Positions 29,956-39,150 of a stretch of 64,000 nt of DNA are shown here, one piece after another. A model generated the notes under the pieces. It was not told where the DNA came from. It made no database searches and saw only the letters and a list, made by a program, of their open reading frames with translations. Numbering within the stretch: the stretch's first letter is position 1; every line of letters begins with the position of its first letter. The DNA is from Desulfitibacter sp. BRH_c19 (lineage in GTDB: Bacteria > Bacillota > DSM-16504 > Desulfitibacterales > Desulfitibacteraceae). The stretch spans positions 1-64,000 of the forward strand of contig LOER01000034.1 of assembly GCA_001515945.1 (NCBI GenBank), in the 5' to 3' direction. Made by a program: the position numbers and the translations under genes.

Positions 29956-30278
29956 GTCTCGAAAATGGCTAAAATGGCTAATTATTGTTTGTTTACCTTG
30001 TTTTTTCCTACGATAACCCCTCAAATCTTCCATTCAGAGCTAGTTTTCCCTATATTTTCTTATTAATACACTTCCATCAAAAATAATTCCACAAATGGCC
30101 GAAAATTATACACTATTATTTTGTAAATATGCAGGAATTAGTATAATTATTTAAAAAAATATATCATAAAATATACTATTTTCGTTAATAATTGCACCTA
30201 TACAATTATCTTTAAAATCAGCTTAACTTATGAGACAATAAACTTGCAATATAAGTTTTCTAAATGGAGGTGACATAT

Positions 30279-31391
30279 ATGAATTTAGATTTCTTTTCTA
30301 GACTTTTTTCCAGCTTATCACCTTTAAAGGTTCGTTCAGAATTGTGTAGTAAGCAAATAACTCCCCGATCTTCCTGTAGTAAATGTTTAGAAATTTGTCC
30401 TACAAAGGGCATCTCTTTTGCTAATGAACAATTAATTGTAGATCAATGCAACTATTGTGGAAATTGCGTTTTTGTATGTCCAAACCACGTATTTAAACTG
30501 GATGAAGACTTTATACTAAATAAAGTAATAAAAAATCAAAAACTAATTATAGCATGCCCTCCAATGTTGAAAAATATTAATATAGCTAATCACGAGGATA
30601 TTCTAAAAGTAAACTGTTTACATCAATTATATCCTGAGCTGATTATTAAAATGATATGTATTATAGAAGAATTAGTTGTATTGATAGACACAGACTTCTG
30701 CAAAAAGTGCCAAGGATATGACATAGCCAATCTACATTCTTCTATAAAAACTTTTGCACCACTTATAAATACTAATTTAAGCAATAAAGTTAGTATAATT
30801 ACTAATCCCAATGACTTAAGTTTATCCAAAAATAAAACTAATAACCCTAAAGAAAATGCAAATAGAAGAGAATTCTTTAAAACTATAGTCTCAAACACAA
30901 AAAAAGCGCCTCAAGAGGTTCTTAGCTATACTTTGGAAAACCTTGATATCCAAAAATCAACTGAGTCCAAAACAGGAAGCTTAGAAAAATCTAAACCTAC
31001 AAAGAAGAAACATATTTTAGACTTAGCAAAAACTGTTCACTTTAAGCCAGACACATTACTACCATATAAACACTTAGCAGTTATTGACTGTAACTTTTGT
31101 TCTGCCTGTACAAAATTATGTCCCACTAAAGCCCTGACAATCATTGAAGAAGAAAATAGCAAAAAACTAATGTTTCAACCCCAATTATGCACCGAATGTA
31201 ATATCTGCATGGATATTTGTTTTACTGGTAAAATTCAATGGCAAGGCAATATTTCTAATGAGGATTTTTTATCTGGTGAGCCAAAGCTTTTAGCAACTGG
31301 AGTGAGTATGGAATGCAAAGAATGCAATGACGAATTTTGGTATGTGCCTGGTGATACTATTAAAACCTGTCCATGGTGTAAAAAAGGTTAA
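30279..31391 (+). CDS. multi-[4Fe-4S] protein with C-terminal zinc-ribbon-like tail
   Basis: About 370 residues from the ATG 8 bases after GGAGG. It has four ferredoxin-type Cys groups: CSKCLEICP and CNYCGNCVFVCP near the N-terminus, CNFCSACTKLCP and CTECNICMDIC near residues 270-320. The end MECKECNDEFW...TCPWCKKG has two CxxC pairs like a rubredoxin or zinc ribbon. The middle has an additional Cys group (CKKCQGYD). This architecture resembles coenzyme-F420-hydrogenase-like or CCG-type soluble electron carriers, but I know no characterised match. A diverged copy of its last 44 codons survives at 33947-34081. Confidence 0.7.
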   Translation: MNLDFFSRLFSSLSPLKVRSELCSKQITPRSSCSKCLEICPTKGISFANEQLIVDQCNYCGNCVFVCPNHVFKLDEDFILNKVIKNQKLIIACPPMLKNINIANHEDILKVNCLHQLYPELIIKMICIIEELVVLIDTDFCKKCQGYDIANLHSSIKTFAPLINTNLSNKVSIITNPNDLSLSKNKTNNPKENANRREFFKTIVSNTKKAPQEVLSYTLENLDIQKSTESKTGSLEKSKPTKKKHILDLAKTVHFKPDTLLPYKHLAVIDCNFCSACTKLCPTKALTIIEEENSKKLMFQPQLCTECNICMDICFTGKIQWQGNISNEDFLSGEPKLLATGVSMECKECNDEFWYVPGDTIKTCPWCKKG

Positions 31392-31605
31392 TATTTTATC
31401 AAATAGCATCAAAATCAAAATCGTTACTCTCCAATAGTATGTTACTCCCACAAAAAACTAGCATTTGTCTAAAAGTACCAGCTTTTCTATGGTTTAGATA
31501 TCACACAGTCTGCGTCCCTATGCTTCCCATCTGGACACAAGAGAAGCGTGCCATGCTTTAAAATAGTCTACTTTATTATTCCGTTGATAGTATTCCATAG
31601 TATAT

Positions 31606-32376
31606 TTATGCCGTCTTATGCTTGTAGATTTGCATTGCAGCAATATAGGAAGCAATGAGAATACCCAAGCACCATAAAACTGCAATCAAAGCATTGTTTC
31701 CAACAGGTTCATTCATCATCAGGGCGCGTACAGCCTCAATAATCGGCGTCATCGGTTGATGCTCGGAAAAAGCACGGACAACCCCAGGCATGGATTCGGT
31801 CGGCGCAAAGGCGGAGCTGATAAAGAGCAGTCCCAGTAGAGGGTAGGAGAAGACCGCTGCCCCTTCGCCGCTGTTTGCCAATAGACCAAATGTTACCGAA
31901 ACCCATGTCATCGCAAGCGTAAACAGCAACAGAATTCCAAAAACAAGCAGCCATCCGGTGAACCCCGCCTCTGGACGGAATCCGACCAATAATGCAACCA
32001 GCAGAACCAGCATGGTTGAAAACATATTAAACACCACCGATCAGCACATGCCCCCCAGAATCGAGGATTTCGAGATAGGCATCGAATAAAAACGGTCGAA
32101 AATCCCCGCTGTGACATCGTTGTTTATACGGAAGGCTGTATAAGCCACGCCGCTGGTAGTAAGCAGAACGATACCGGGCACCACAAAATTGATATAATCT
32201 ACAGAACCGGTGTTCATCGCTCCACCGAGCACATAAATAAACATTAGCAGCATCATAACCGGCATTATGACGACCGTGATCAAGGTGTCAATGCTCCTGA
32301 AGGTATGGCGCAGTAGACGTCCGCCCATCACCGCTGTATCGCTGAAATTATGTTTCATTCCTGATATGATTTTCAT
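31606..32376 (-). pseudogene. ABC-2 type exporter permease, disrupted
   Basis: Two pieces in one frame together cover a full permease of about 256 codons. The first (32376-32041) starts MKIISGMKHNFSDTA with three membrane segments and ends at TGA. The second (32037-31606) continues VVFNMFSTMLVLLVALLVG to a normal end. Around the TGA, the +1 frame reads GGHVL, the expected permease sequence, so a one-base loss followed by a compensating gain explains the break. Visibly richer in G+C than its neighbours, it looks like acquired DNA in decay. A sequencing error is an alternative. Confidence 0.75.
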
Positions 32377-32495
32377 TTCACATCTTCCTTTCCCTGATTT
32401 CTACCGATAATCGCAAGGAACACATCCTCTAGTGTTGGCAGCTTTTGTGTAAATTCAACAACCGAAATCCCTGCTTTTTCAAGAAACTGTGACAT
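32373..32495 (-). pseudogene. 3' remnant of ABC exporter ATPase
   Basis: The frame reads FLEKAGISVVEFTQKLPT and then LEDVFLAIIGRN to a stop that overlaps the permease start as ATGA. This is the usual C-terminus of a DrrA/CcmA-type ATPase. The Walker A, signature and Walker B parts are missing. The break lies where the pentapeptide gene ends (32479-32495), so a deletion removed most of the ATPase and joined the two genes. Confidence 0.8.
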
Positions 32496-33267
32496 TGGTC
32501 AGGTTAGCATTGTACCCTTTCAAAGCAGCGTAAGTCAGTTTATCCATTGTGGAACCGTCAAAGATAGCTTTAAGGATAGACTTTTTTGGAACATTGCGAA
32601 AGGAAACATTTCGAAGGACAGCGTTTCTAAAAGATGTCCCCGCCAATCCTGCTTTATCAAAAATTGTGCCGTTGAGCGTTTGATTTTCAAAACATATCCC
32701 GGATAAATCCGAACTGCTAAAATCCGTATTATTTAAGACACAATTCTTAAAAGTACTATCTTTCAGGTTGCACATGATTATTTTTGCTCCAGTAAGATCA
32801 GCACCATTAAAACTTACATTTCTCAGGTCAGACATATTTAATCTTGCTCCGGTAAGATCAGCACCATCAAATCTCACATTTCTCAGATTACTGCATTTAA
32901 AAGAAGCGTTAACCAGATCAGAATTACTAAAATCCGAACCTCTCAAGTCGCTCATATCAAACTTTCCATCTTGTACTGCTATCCCTTTTAAATCCGAATC
33001 TTGGAGGTTGCTCGTAGACAAATCTCTTTTCACAGTCTGCCGCAGTTCTCTTGTCTTATCGGTGATGCTTTCTATAATCTCTTCAATATCTCCCACGGAA
33101 TCGATGGTCATGCGTAAAGCCGCTTCGTCATCATAACCCTGATTTTTAAGATCTCTGACTTTCTCCTGTAAATTAACATGCAACTCTTCTTTCAATCCCT
33201 CAACCGTATACAAGTCTTGATAGGGTGCAAATACCCCGTCTAAATATTTCATTAATTTCTCATTCAT
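32479..33267 (-). CDS. pentapeptide-repeat protein with N-terminal helical domain
   Basis: About 262 residues from the ATG 8 bases after GGTGG. The first 75 residues form a helical region (KYLDGVFAPYQ, TIDSVGDIEEIIESI) like the HAAS/DUF1700 domain that accompanies PadR regulators. From about residue 85 to 225 it has A(D/N)Lxx-type repeats (SDLKGIAV, ADLTGARL, SDLRNVSF), which build a right-handed beta helix. Such proteins beside PadR are known in Firmicutes, with unknown function. Its last few codons run into the deletion joint with the ATPase remnant, so the natural end may have been altered slightly. Confidence 0.75.
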   Translation of the reverse strand: MNEKLMKYLDGVFAPYQDLYTVEGLKEELHVNLQEKVRDLKNQGYDDEAALRMTIDSVGDIEEIIESITDKTRELRQTVKRDLSTSNLQDSDLKGIAVQDGKFDMSDLRGSDFSNSDLVNASFKCSNLRNVRFDGADLTGARLNMSDLRNVSFNGADLTGAKIIMCNLKDSTFKNCVLNNTDFSSSDLSGICFENQTLNGTIFDKAGLAGTSFRNAVLRNVSFRNVPKKSILKAIFDGSTMDKLTYAALKGYNANLTNVTVS

Positions 33268-33284
33268 TGTTTTTACCACCTCTC

Positions 33285-33614
33285 TTATAATAATTGATCA
33301 AGAATACGCTTAGCGGATTCCCAATTCTTTTTATTTTCAAGATAAGTCATTTTTCCTCTTTCAGTAATCGTATAGTATTTTCTTCTTCCACCTTGGGTTG
33401 CATCACCCCAATATGAAGTTATACCACCATCAATCTCTAGCCTCTTCAGGCTGGAATACATAGTAGCCTCCTTAAGGTCATACTCACCACTAGAGTTTGC
33501 ATGTATCAATTTAGATATTTCATACCCATATTTATCGCCGCCCTTTAGTAACTTCAAGATAATGGTATCCGTATGTCCTCTCAATAAATCCGAGGAGATT
33601 TTATTATCGACCAT
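33285..33614 (-). CDS. PadR-family transcriptional regulator
   Basis: 109 residues, the short PadR type. Winged-helix features are seen: HTDTIILKLLKGGDKYGYEIS at the start, LKEATMYSSLKRLEIDG as recognition region, and TQGGRRKYYTITERG as the wing. It lies upstream of the pentapeptide gene and would regulate it and the former exporter genes. The promoter region includes a GATGTATATTG segment that could serve as its operator. Confidence 0.9.
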   Translation of the reverse strand: MVDNKISSDLLRGHTDTIILKLLKGGDKYGYEISKLIHANSSGEYDLKEATMYSSLKRLEIDGGITSYWGDATQGGRRKYYTITERGKMTYLENKKNWESAKRILDQLL

Positions 33615-33634
33615 TGCGTCACCTCCATAGATAC

Positions 33635-33663
33635 AATATACATCATATTACCCTGGCTGTCAA
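33635..33663 (-). promoter_or_regulatory. sigma-A promoter of the PadR/pentapeptide unit
   Basis: Minus strand: TTGACA (33663-33658), 17 bases, TATATT (33640-33635). The AT-rich dyad ATATGATGTATATTGTAT overlaps the -10 box. Confidence 0.78.
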
Positions 33664-33750
33664 GGTACTTTTATCATCGCTATACTGTCATTAGTTTTAT
33701 ACATTTGATAGAATATAATACCGATTTATTTCCGCTTATAGTGATAATGG

Positions 33751-33825
33751 CTGTTTGTATAGAAAAAGCCATGTGCCAATGATTTTTTCATTGATACATA
33801 GCTTTTATTTGTTTATCTTTCAAAC
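33751..33825. repeat. dispersed hairpin repeat, copy 1
   Basis: Contains AAAGCCATGT and ATACATAGCTTT arms around a CAATGATTTTTTCATTG core. About 75 bases align with 35367-35445, which lies on the far side of moeA. The remainder of 33664-33946 holds nothing else recognisable. Confidence 0.6.
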
Positions 33826-33946
33826 TTCCAGCCCCTCAACTTACCATTGAATAATTTTCCCCGACAGTATAACTATATAGGTGAAAAGATTTCAGTAGGT
33901 GTAATAGATGCCATACGAAACATGCTAACCTAAAATGAGTCTTTGA

Positions 33947-34081
33947 GAAGATTTTCTATCTGATGAGCCAAGGACTTTAGCATCTGGAATGAGCACAAAA
34001 TGCAAAGAATGCGACGAGGACTTCTGGCATTTGTCTGATGATAATTCAAAGAAAACCTGTCCCTGGTGTAAAAGGGTTTAA
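33947..34081 (+). pseudogene. orphan 3' end of a paralogue of the multi-[4Fe-4S] gene
   Basis: The frame reads EDFLSDEPRTLASGMSTKC and then KECDEDFW...KTCPWCKRV before TAA. It matches the end of the 30279-31391 product (EDFLSGEPKLLATG...KTCPWCKKG) at about two thirds of positions, with both CxxC pairs kept. Upstream, similarity stops abruptly. It is therefore the end of a diverged duplicate whose front has been lost. A 30-codon ORF starting at an internal ATG could still encode a tiny zinc ribbon, but there is no good ribosome site. Confidence 0.8.
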
Positions 34082-34083
34082 AG

Positions 34084-35319
34084 TTAATCTATTTCGTTTT
34101 TTAGTAATATAGCATTGACCAACGTCCCCTTTTCAATAGGATCTGAACCAGCAGGAATATCAATTAAGGCATTACATCCAATCATGGATTTTAGCACACT
34201 TGACTGCTGGTTACCCGTAAGTACAGCTACCAGAGTATCCCTTTCATAGAAAACCTTTGCTCTCAAAAACCTTCTATGTGGGCTACTCTTTTTAAATCCA
34301 TCAAGAATTGGAATCTGTATCCTTTTGAAGTGATAATTTTCAAACCCTCTCATTTTTTTAATTAAGTTCTTAATCAGAAGCTCAAAGCTAATTAAGGCCG
34401 CACCTGGATTTCCGGATAAAGCTACTATTAATTTACCCTCCTTTTTTGCTGCCATGGAAGATGTGCCAGGCTTTATATTTAATCGATTATATATAACACT
34501 TGCACCAAGACTAACTAGGGCTTCTTCAACTAAGTCATAATCTCCAACTGAAACTCCTCCTGTGGTTATCACTAAATCATTTTCCTTGATTGCTCTATTA
34601 ATTACGTCTTTTATTTGCTCAATGTTATCATCCACACACCCATATCCCTTACCACTAGCTCCCAAACTATTTATTAATGCAACTATGGTGTATAGATTAC
34701 TATTATAAATTTGTCCATACTGTAATTCTTCTCCCAATTCTTTGAGCTCCCCGCCTGTACTTATAACGCCAATTCTGGGTGTATTATAGACTAAAACCTC
34801 TGTCATACCCAAAGCTGTAAATGCTCCTAAGTGATAGGGGCTAATAGAATCTCCTGCTTTAATTATTAGATCTCCATTTTTTATGTCTGCGCCTTTTTCT
34901 ATAATATTACTGCTGCTATCGAGTTTTTGCTTTATGCTTATTGTGCTGTCAATATAATCTACATCCTCTTTTTTAACAACAGCATCTATTCCCCTAGGAA
35001 TAGGAGCCCCTGTCAAGACTTTTACTCCATTATTCTGTTCTATTTTATAGTCTTGTCTAGTATCACCAGCCTTTATTTCCGTTAGGATTTTAATTTTGAC
35101 AGGACCTTCCTGTGTAGCCCCAATAGTATCTGAGGCCTTAAGTGCAAATCCATCAAAGGCTGATTTTGAAAATGCAGGCACATTTGTACTTGCATGGACA
35201 TCATTATAGACCACTTGATCCAAAGAAGCTTCAATTGGTGTTCTAATTGAAACCATTTTCTCAAGATTAGTAAGCAATAACCTTTGAGCTTCCTCTAATT
35301 CTTTTACAAGTAATTTCAT
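34084..35319 (-). CDS. moeA: MoeA-family molybdopterin molybdotransferase
   Basis: Inserts molybdenum into molybdopterin-AMP. It has 411 residues with the MoeA order: domain opening with VHASTNVPAFSKSAFDGFAL (in part: SKSAFDGFAL), [36 protein letters not shown] and LSGNPGAAL. The last gene of the sulfur molybdoenzyme operon, so probably dedicated to that enzyme. It is one of three MoeA proteins in the window. The other two lie in the molybdopterin operon near 47-50 kb. Confidence 0.88.
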   Translation of the reverse strand: MKLLVKELEEAQRLLLTNLEKMVSIRTPIEASLDQVVYNDVHASTNVPAFSKSAFDGFALKASDTIGATQEGPVKIKILTEIKAGDTRQDYKIEQNNGVKVLTGAPIPRGIDAVVKKEDVDYIDSTISIKQKLDSSSNIIEKGADIKNGDLIIKAGDSISPYHLGAFTALGMTEVLVYNTPRIGVISTGGELKELGEELQYGQIYNSNLYTIVALINSLGASGKGYGCVDDNIEQIKDVINRAIKENDLVITTGGVSVGDYDLVEEALVSLGASVIYNRLNIKPGTSSMAAKKEGKLIVALSGNPGAALISFELLIKNLIKKMRGFENYHFKRIQIPILDGFKKSSPHRRFLRAKVFYERDTLVAVLTGNQQSSVLKSMIGCNALIDIPAGSDPIEKGTLVNAILLKNEID

Positions 35320-35366
35320 AGCGACTCCTTATATTTTTTAATGTAGTTATAAGCTAAGGGGTAAGC

Positions 35367-35445
35367 AGTTGTTTTCTAGTATAATAGAACAAGCCATGTA
35401 ACAATGTTATTGATTGATACATGGCTTTAATTGTTTCTTTAGAAA
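35367..35445. repeat. dispersed hairpin repeat, copy 2, also a likely terminator
   Basis: AAGCCATGTA (35391-35400) pairs perfectly with TACATGGCTT (35418-35427). On the minus strand GTTCTATT follows, so it may weakly terminate the rhodanese gene. It aligns over about 75 bases with 33751-33825. Confidence 0.65.
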
Positions 35446-36689
35446 CTATATTGGCCCTCTGCATCTACATGAATTCTGCCATCTAAAAAGAAAGTATTTG
35501 CATAACCCAGAGCGGCAATTTTCTCAACTACTCCTGCAGATCTTGCACCTGTAGCACAGTGAATCAACAAGGTAGTTTCCTTATCATCTGGTAATTTTGA
35601 TGCAATTGCTTGAGGATCTTTGTGAATCTCGCTATCTGGAATATGAATAGCTCCCTTAATCATTCCACCTGCAACTTCAGTATCATTTCGTATATCAATA
35701 ACTACTACCTTGCCTCCAGCTTCTAATTTCTTCTGCCATTCTTCAGCTTTTAAACCTCTGTCAACTTTATTACTACCTGATACATCGAAGCTGCCACCGG
35801 ATGATTCGGCACCGAACAATGGATAACCCAAATCTGCCCAGGCAGGGTTGCCTCCTGCTAGGACTTTCACATTTGTATAACCATTATCAACTAAAATCTT
35901 TGCTACAAAATGACTCTTACCACAGAAAAAGCCACCACAATATGTTATAATTTCTGTACTCTTGTCAGCAGGTACTGTATTTAAGTATTTTTCTTCAAAG
36001 ATAGTATCATCCATTTGAATAGCAGTAGGTATATGTCCCTTAAAATACAGATTATAAGGTCTAGCATCAATTATTACTACTGGTTTATTTTCTATGTCAT
36101 TAACGTAATCTTCTGTAATTAGATTTACTACATACTCTGGTGTTATAGTCAGATAATTCCCTGCTTCTGTCCAGAATGGTGTACCTTCTTGATATACATG
36201 GACATTGGTATAACCAAGTTCTACTGCCTTTCTAGCTGAATTAGAACTTAATGGGCAATCTAATCCTCCGCAGTAAAAGATAAGCATTGTGTCCATTTCA
36301 ACTGGGAGTCTGCATGGATACTCATCAAACTGTGCATCTGGAATACTTACCGCCCCATTTATATGACCTTCTATATATTTCACATCTGGCCTTGAATCTA
36401 CAAGCACAAAATTCCATTCGGGTGGTGATTCATCATATGCGACTCTCTCACTTGTGGGAAGTTCATTTTTCATTAGATTAGTAAGATACTCTGTGTCAAT
36501 ATAGTTTAAATTTGGATCTAGAGGAACAGCATTTATTTCTTCCTTCTCCTGTTCTGTATTATCCTCAATTCCTTGAGTTTGTTCCTCAGAAGCCGGAGGT
36601 TCTACATTATCTTCCCCAGTACTGCCACACCCCGTAAACACCCCAGCAGCCAGCATTAGTACAAGCAACAACACAAATAATTTTTTCAT
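35439..36689 (-). CDS. lipoprotein with three rhodanese domains
   Basis: 416 residues. Signal peptide and lipobox end at Cys21 (GVFTGC), then an acidic linker to about 50. Three rhodanese domains follow: domain 1 (about 60-180) has active loop YCGGLDCPLS at 139, domain 2 (about 185-300) has YCGGFFCGKS at 250, and domain 3 (about 305-416) has HCATGARSA at 377. All three keep the catalytic Cys; the first two have an unusual loop with a second Cys. It should handle sulfane sulfur outside the membrane, next to the exported molybdoenzyme. Single-lipoprotein triplication of this domain is unusual. Confidence 0.9.
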   Translation of the reverse strand: MKKLFVLLLVLMLAAGVFTGCGSTGEDNVEPPASEEQTQGIEDNTEQEKEEINAVPLDPNLNYIDTEYLTNLMKNELPTSERVAYDESPPEWNFVLVDSRPDVKYIEGHINGAVSIPDAQFDEYPCRLPVEMDTMLIFYCGGLDCPLSSNSARKAVELGYTNVHVYQEGTPFWTEAGNYLTITPEYVVNLITEDYVNDIENKPVVIIDARPYNLYFKGHIPTAIQMDDTIFEEKYLNTVPADKSTEIITYCGGFFCGKSHFVAKILVDNGYTNVKVLAGGNPAWADLGYPLFGAESSGGSFDVSGSNKVDRGLKAEEWQKKLEAGGKVVVIDIRNDTEVAGGMIKGAIHIPDSEIHKDPQAIASKLPDDKETTLLIHCATGARSAGVVEKIAALGYANTFFLDGRIHVDAEGQYSF

Positions 36690-36705
36690 TTTGTTTTTCT
36701 CCTCC

Positions 36706-37332
36706 CTAATATTGATGCTTTTTATCTTTACCTAACTCACCTATGCAATCTATTAACAATTGAGTAATTTGAATATATAGACTTGCTGCTTCAACCTCCT
36801 TTAACGTTTTTAAAAAATCCTCCAGCCAGTCAAAATGCTCCTGAAGAAAAAGATAAATCTCATCCGACTGACAGTTAACTAACATATGGGATAGAAGCTC
36901 TAGTAAAATAGCAAGATGATCAGGAGTTTTAGAAAATTCCTCTGGAATTTCCAGCCCCATTGTTTCAATAATGTGCAATATATGTTGGGCAGAATCACCC
37001 ATTAGATATCCTTTTTGACTAGCAATATTTATTTGAAAAGATTTATCTGCTGTCCATACTTTATAGACTGACTCAACTGGAATAGCATAGTTCTGTCCCA
37101 TCCCAATAAAGCATCTGGTATATTCCTGCTTCAAATCATGATAATTCAAGGTCATTTCTTCACATGGAATTCCTTCAGTAGAGAACTCAACTTCTTGAAG
37201 CAGGTCTTTCATCTGAGACCATAGCTTACCTGAGGAAAGCTGCCCATGGAATCCCTGGTCGGGATATTTATAAAACTCTGCGAATATTGTAAATAGATCA
37301 GCCAGCATCTCTTTTCGAGTATCAGGAACCAT
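36706..37332 (-). CDS. TorD/DmsD-like chaperone for the molybdoenzyme
   Basis: 208 residues, all helical. The central YKVWTADKSF and PDHLAILLELLSHMLVN resemble the conserved E(Y)xxW and PDHlxxeLefm regions of TorD-type cytoplasmic chaperones. These bind the Tat signal of molybdoenzymes and hold them until cofactor is inserted. Its position right after the membrane subunit and the Tat signal on the catalytic subunit support this role. Confidence 0.8.
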   Translation of the reverse strand: MVPDTRKEMLADLFTIFAEFYKYPDQGFHGQLSSGKLWSQMKDLLQEVEFSTEGIPCEEMTLNYHDLKQEYTRCFIGMGQNYAIPVESVYKVWTADKSFQINIASQKGYLMGDSAQHILHIIETMGLEIPEEFSKTPDHLAILLELLSHMLVNCQSDEIYLFLQEHFDWLEDFLKTLKEVEAASLYIQITQLLIDCIGELGKDKKHQY

Positions 37333-37361
37333 TTTTTCTAACCACCTCCATTTTCACCAAA

Positions 37362-37410
37362 GGGGACACACCTCTATTTTGGATCTAATCTTAATCCGAG
37401 GAATATCCCC
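37362..37410 (-). repeat. REP-like palindrome, copy C
   Basis: GGGGACACACCTC and GAGGAATATCCCC are inverted arms. Two further copies with the same arms in opposite direction lie at 51826-51939. Confidence 0.75.
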
Positions 37411-37430
37411 AGCTTATTCAAGTAGATTCC

Positions 37431-38594
37431 TTATTCATATTTGAAATTAGCTATAATTTTATGTGGAAGCTTTCCATTGCCTCTCATAATGTTTTCTTCT
37501 ACCCAAAGTGCAAGGAAAATAGCTCCACCTATTGTCCCAATTAGTATTGAAATCTCTGGCCATGAAGGGAAATAGAAATTGTAGGGGACTCCCGTCATAC
37601 CTTCTATGACAACAGGAGAAAATATCTGTCCAGCAATGACCATATTGTAATGACCAAAAAATATGCCAATCATGGCTAAAACGGAAGCTTTAAAGACCCT
37701 ATCAGATGCAAACTTTCTAGTAGTAAGCAATAAATACATGGGAATTACCATACCAATTCCAACTTCAAACAACCAGAAACTGATACTTAAAGGCCCTGCT
37801 AAGAGTGCCATTGCTGCCTCATATTTACCAGGCACCTGTCCATACAGGTTTATTATTAATTTCCATATGGTAAGAAAGGCAAATATTCCAATTAATGTTG
37901 CCAAAATTTTTCCAATTAAGGTAAGCAGTTTTTCATTATCATTTGACTCCTGACCTGGCTGTCTGCTGTTAAGCAGATAAGTAACAATTGCAAGAATAGC
38001 TGCACCAGACATGAAAGCTATTAGTAAAAACTGGAATGACATTGTTGATCCCTGCCAGAAAGGTCTGGCATGAATATTTCCAAATACTGCTCCAAGATTA
38101 CTAACTGCTGCTATACCTGCAAAAAATGTCAATCTACTAAAGGTCATAACCCTATTGTCATTACCCAGGTAAATATTATAAACAGTTAATACCCTCAGCC
38201 CTAAATACATCACATATAAGGTTCCCATCCACCAAATACCTGAAGTCAGGTTAGGAGATAATAACAGCCACACCATATTGAGTGGATTACCTAATTCAAG
38301 ACCAATGGCTATGAAACCAAGCACTATTGAGATAATCGCCAGGGTTAATGCTCTTTTAGTAACGACTTTAAAAACTTCAATTCTAAATATATACCAAAGT
38401 GATGCCATTATTGTTAATCCAACACTGGATGCTGCGAATAGCAAGTAAATAGCTATAAGAGATCCCCACGGGACTGAATCAGAGGTTCCTAATACCCTTT
38501 CACCATAGATTAGAATAGCTCCAGCACCGATAAGCCCAAATAATGTCATTATTAATGTAATAATCTTTAGCCTGCTGTTTAATAAACTATCCAT
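37431..38594 (-). CDS. NrfD/PsrC-type membrane subunit of the molybdoenzyme
   Basis: About 387 residues from MDSLLNSRLKI, whose ATG follows GAAAGGGGG. About ten hydrophobic segments, as in the quinone-reacting NrfD/PsrC family. It starts with a membrane helix and has loops such as GNPLNMVWLLLSPNLTSGIWWMG. It should pass electrons from menaquinol or a quinone-like carrier to the FeS subunit. It follows the FeS gene by 13 bases. No haem-binding motif is seen. Confidence 0.86.
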   Translation of the reverse strand: MDSLLNSRLKIITLIMTLFGLIGAGAILIYGERVLGTSDSVPWGSLIAIYLLFAASSVGLTIMASLWYIFRIEVFKVVTKRALTLAIISIVLGFIAIGLELGNPLNMVWLLLSPNLTSGIWWMGTLYVMYLGLRVLTVYNIYLGNDNRVMTFSRLTFFAGIAAVSNLGAVFGNIHARPFWQGSTMSFQFLLIAFMSGAAILAIVTYLLNSRQPGQESNDNEKLLTLIGKILATLIGIFAFLTIWKLIINLYGQVPGKYEAAMALLAGPLSISFWLFEVGIGMVIPMYLLLTTRKFASDRVFKASVLAMIGIFFGHYNMVIAGQIFSPVVIEGMTGVPYNFYFPSWPEISILIGTIGGAIFLALWVEENIMRGNGKLPHKIIANFKYE

Positions 38595-38607
38595 TCTAAT
38601 CCCCCTT

Positions 38608-39150
38608 TCATTTAGAAATATAATAGATACTCGGTTTTGTTCCCTTTTCAGGAAGCAGTTGATGTACATCTTTTGTTAATATAAGTTTGCTTATTTCACT
38701 ATTTGAATCATCCAGGTCTCCGAAAATTCGAACCCCATTCATACAAGTAGTAACGCATGGAGGCTTCTCTCCTTTGACCACAAAGTCTGCACAGAATTTG
38801 CACTTTTCAGGAACATGTTTTTCCTCATCTATTGTTCGTGCATTATATGGACAAGCAATCATGCAATACTTGCATCCTATACATTTTTTATGATCAATAA
38901 GTACTATCCCATCATCTCGCTTATAGGTCGCACCTGTAGGACATACTTTAAGACATGGCGGATTATCACAATGCTGGCATTGAACAGGAATAATGTCCAA
39001 TTTAGCTTTAGGATAAGTCCCTCTTTCGCGAAATTCTAACCGATTAAAAGCAATATTAGGTGGCAGCTGCCACTGCATCTGACAGGCAATACGGCACGCT
39101 GAGCATCCTGTACAACGAGAGGCATCAATTAGCATTCCATACTTGGCCAT
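38608..39150 (-). CDS. four-cluster FeS electron-transfer subunit (PsrB/DmsB type)
   Basis: 180 residues. Four Cys groups suit four [4Fe-4S] clusters: CTGCSACRIACQ, CQHCDNPPCLKVCP, CIGCKYCMIACPYNART and CKFCADFVVKGEKPPCVTTC (exactly at limit). It links the membrane subunit to the catalytic subunit. The protein has no Tat signal and is probably co-exported with the catalytic subunit. It is directly adjacent to the catalytic gene. Confidence 0.92.
   Translation of the reverse strand: MAKYGMLIDASRCTGCSACRIACQMQWQLPPNIAFNRLEFRERGTYPKAKLDIIPVQCQHCDNPPCLKVCPTGATYKRDDGIVLIDHKKCIGCKYCMIACPYNARTIDEEKHVPEKCKFCADFVVKGEKPPCVTTCMNGVRIFGDLDDSNSEISKLILTKDVHQLLPEKGTKPSIYYISK

Noticed and set aside
31550-31570. 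Second sigma-54 promoter containing TGGCACG on the minus strand
   Set aside because: The -12 element does not fall at the required spacing.
32037-32045. UGA in the ABC permease as a further selenocysteine codon
   Set aside because: No SECIS-like hairpin with a GGTCT-type loop follows, permeases of this family are not selenoproteins, and the +1 frame restores expected sequence.
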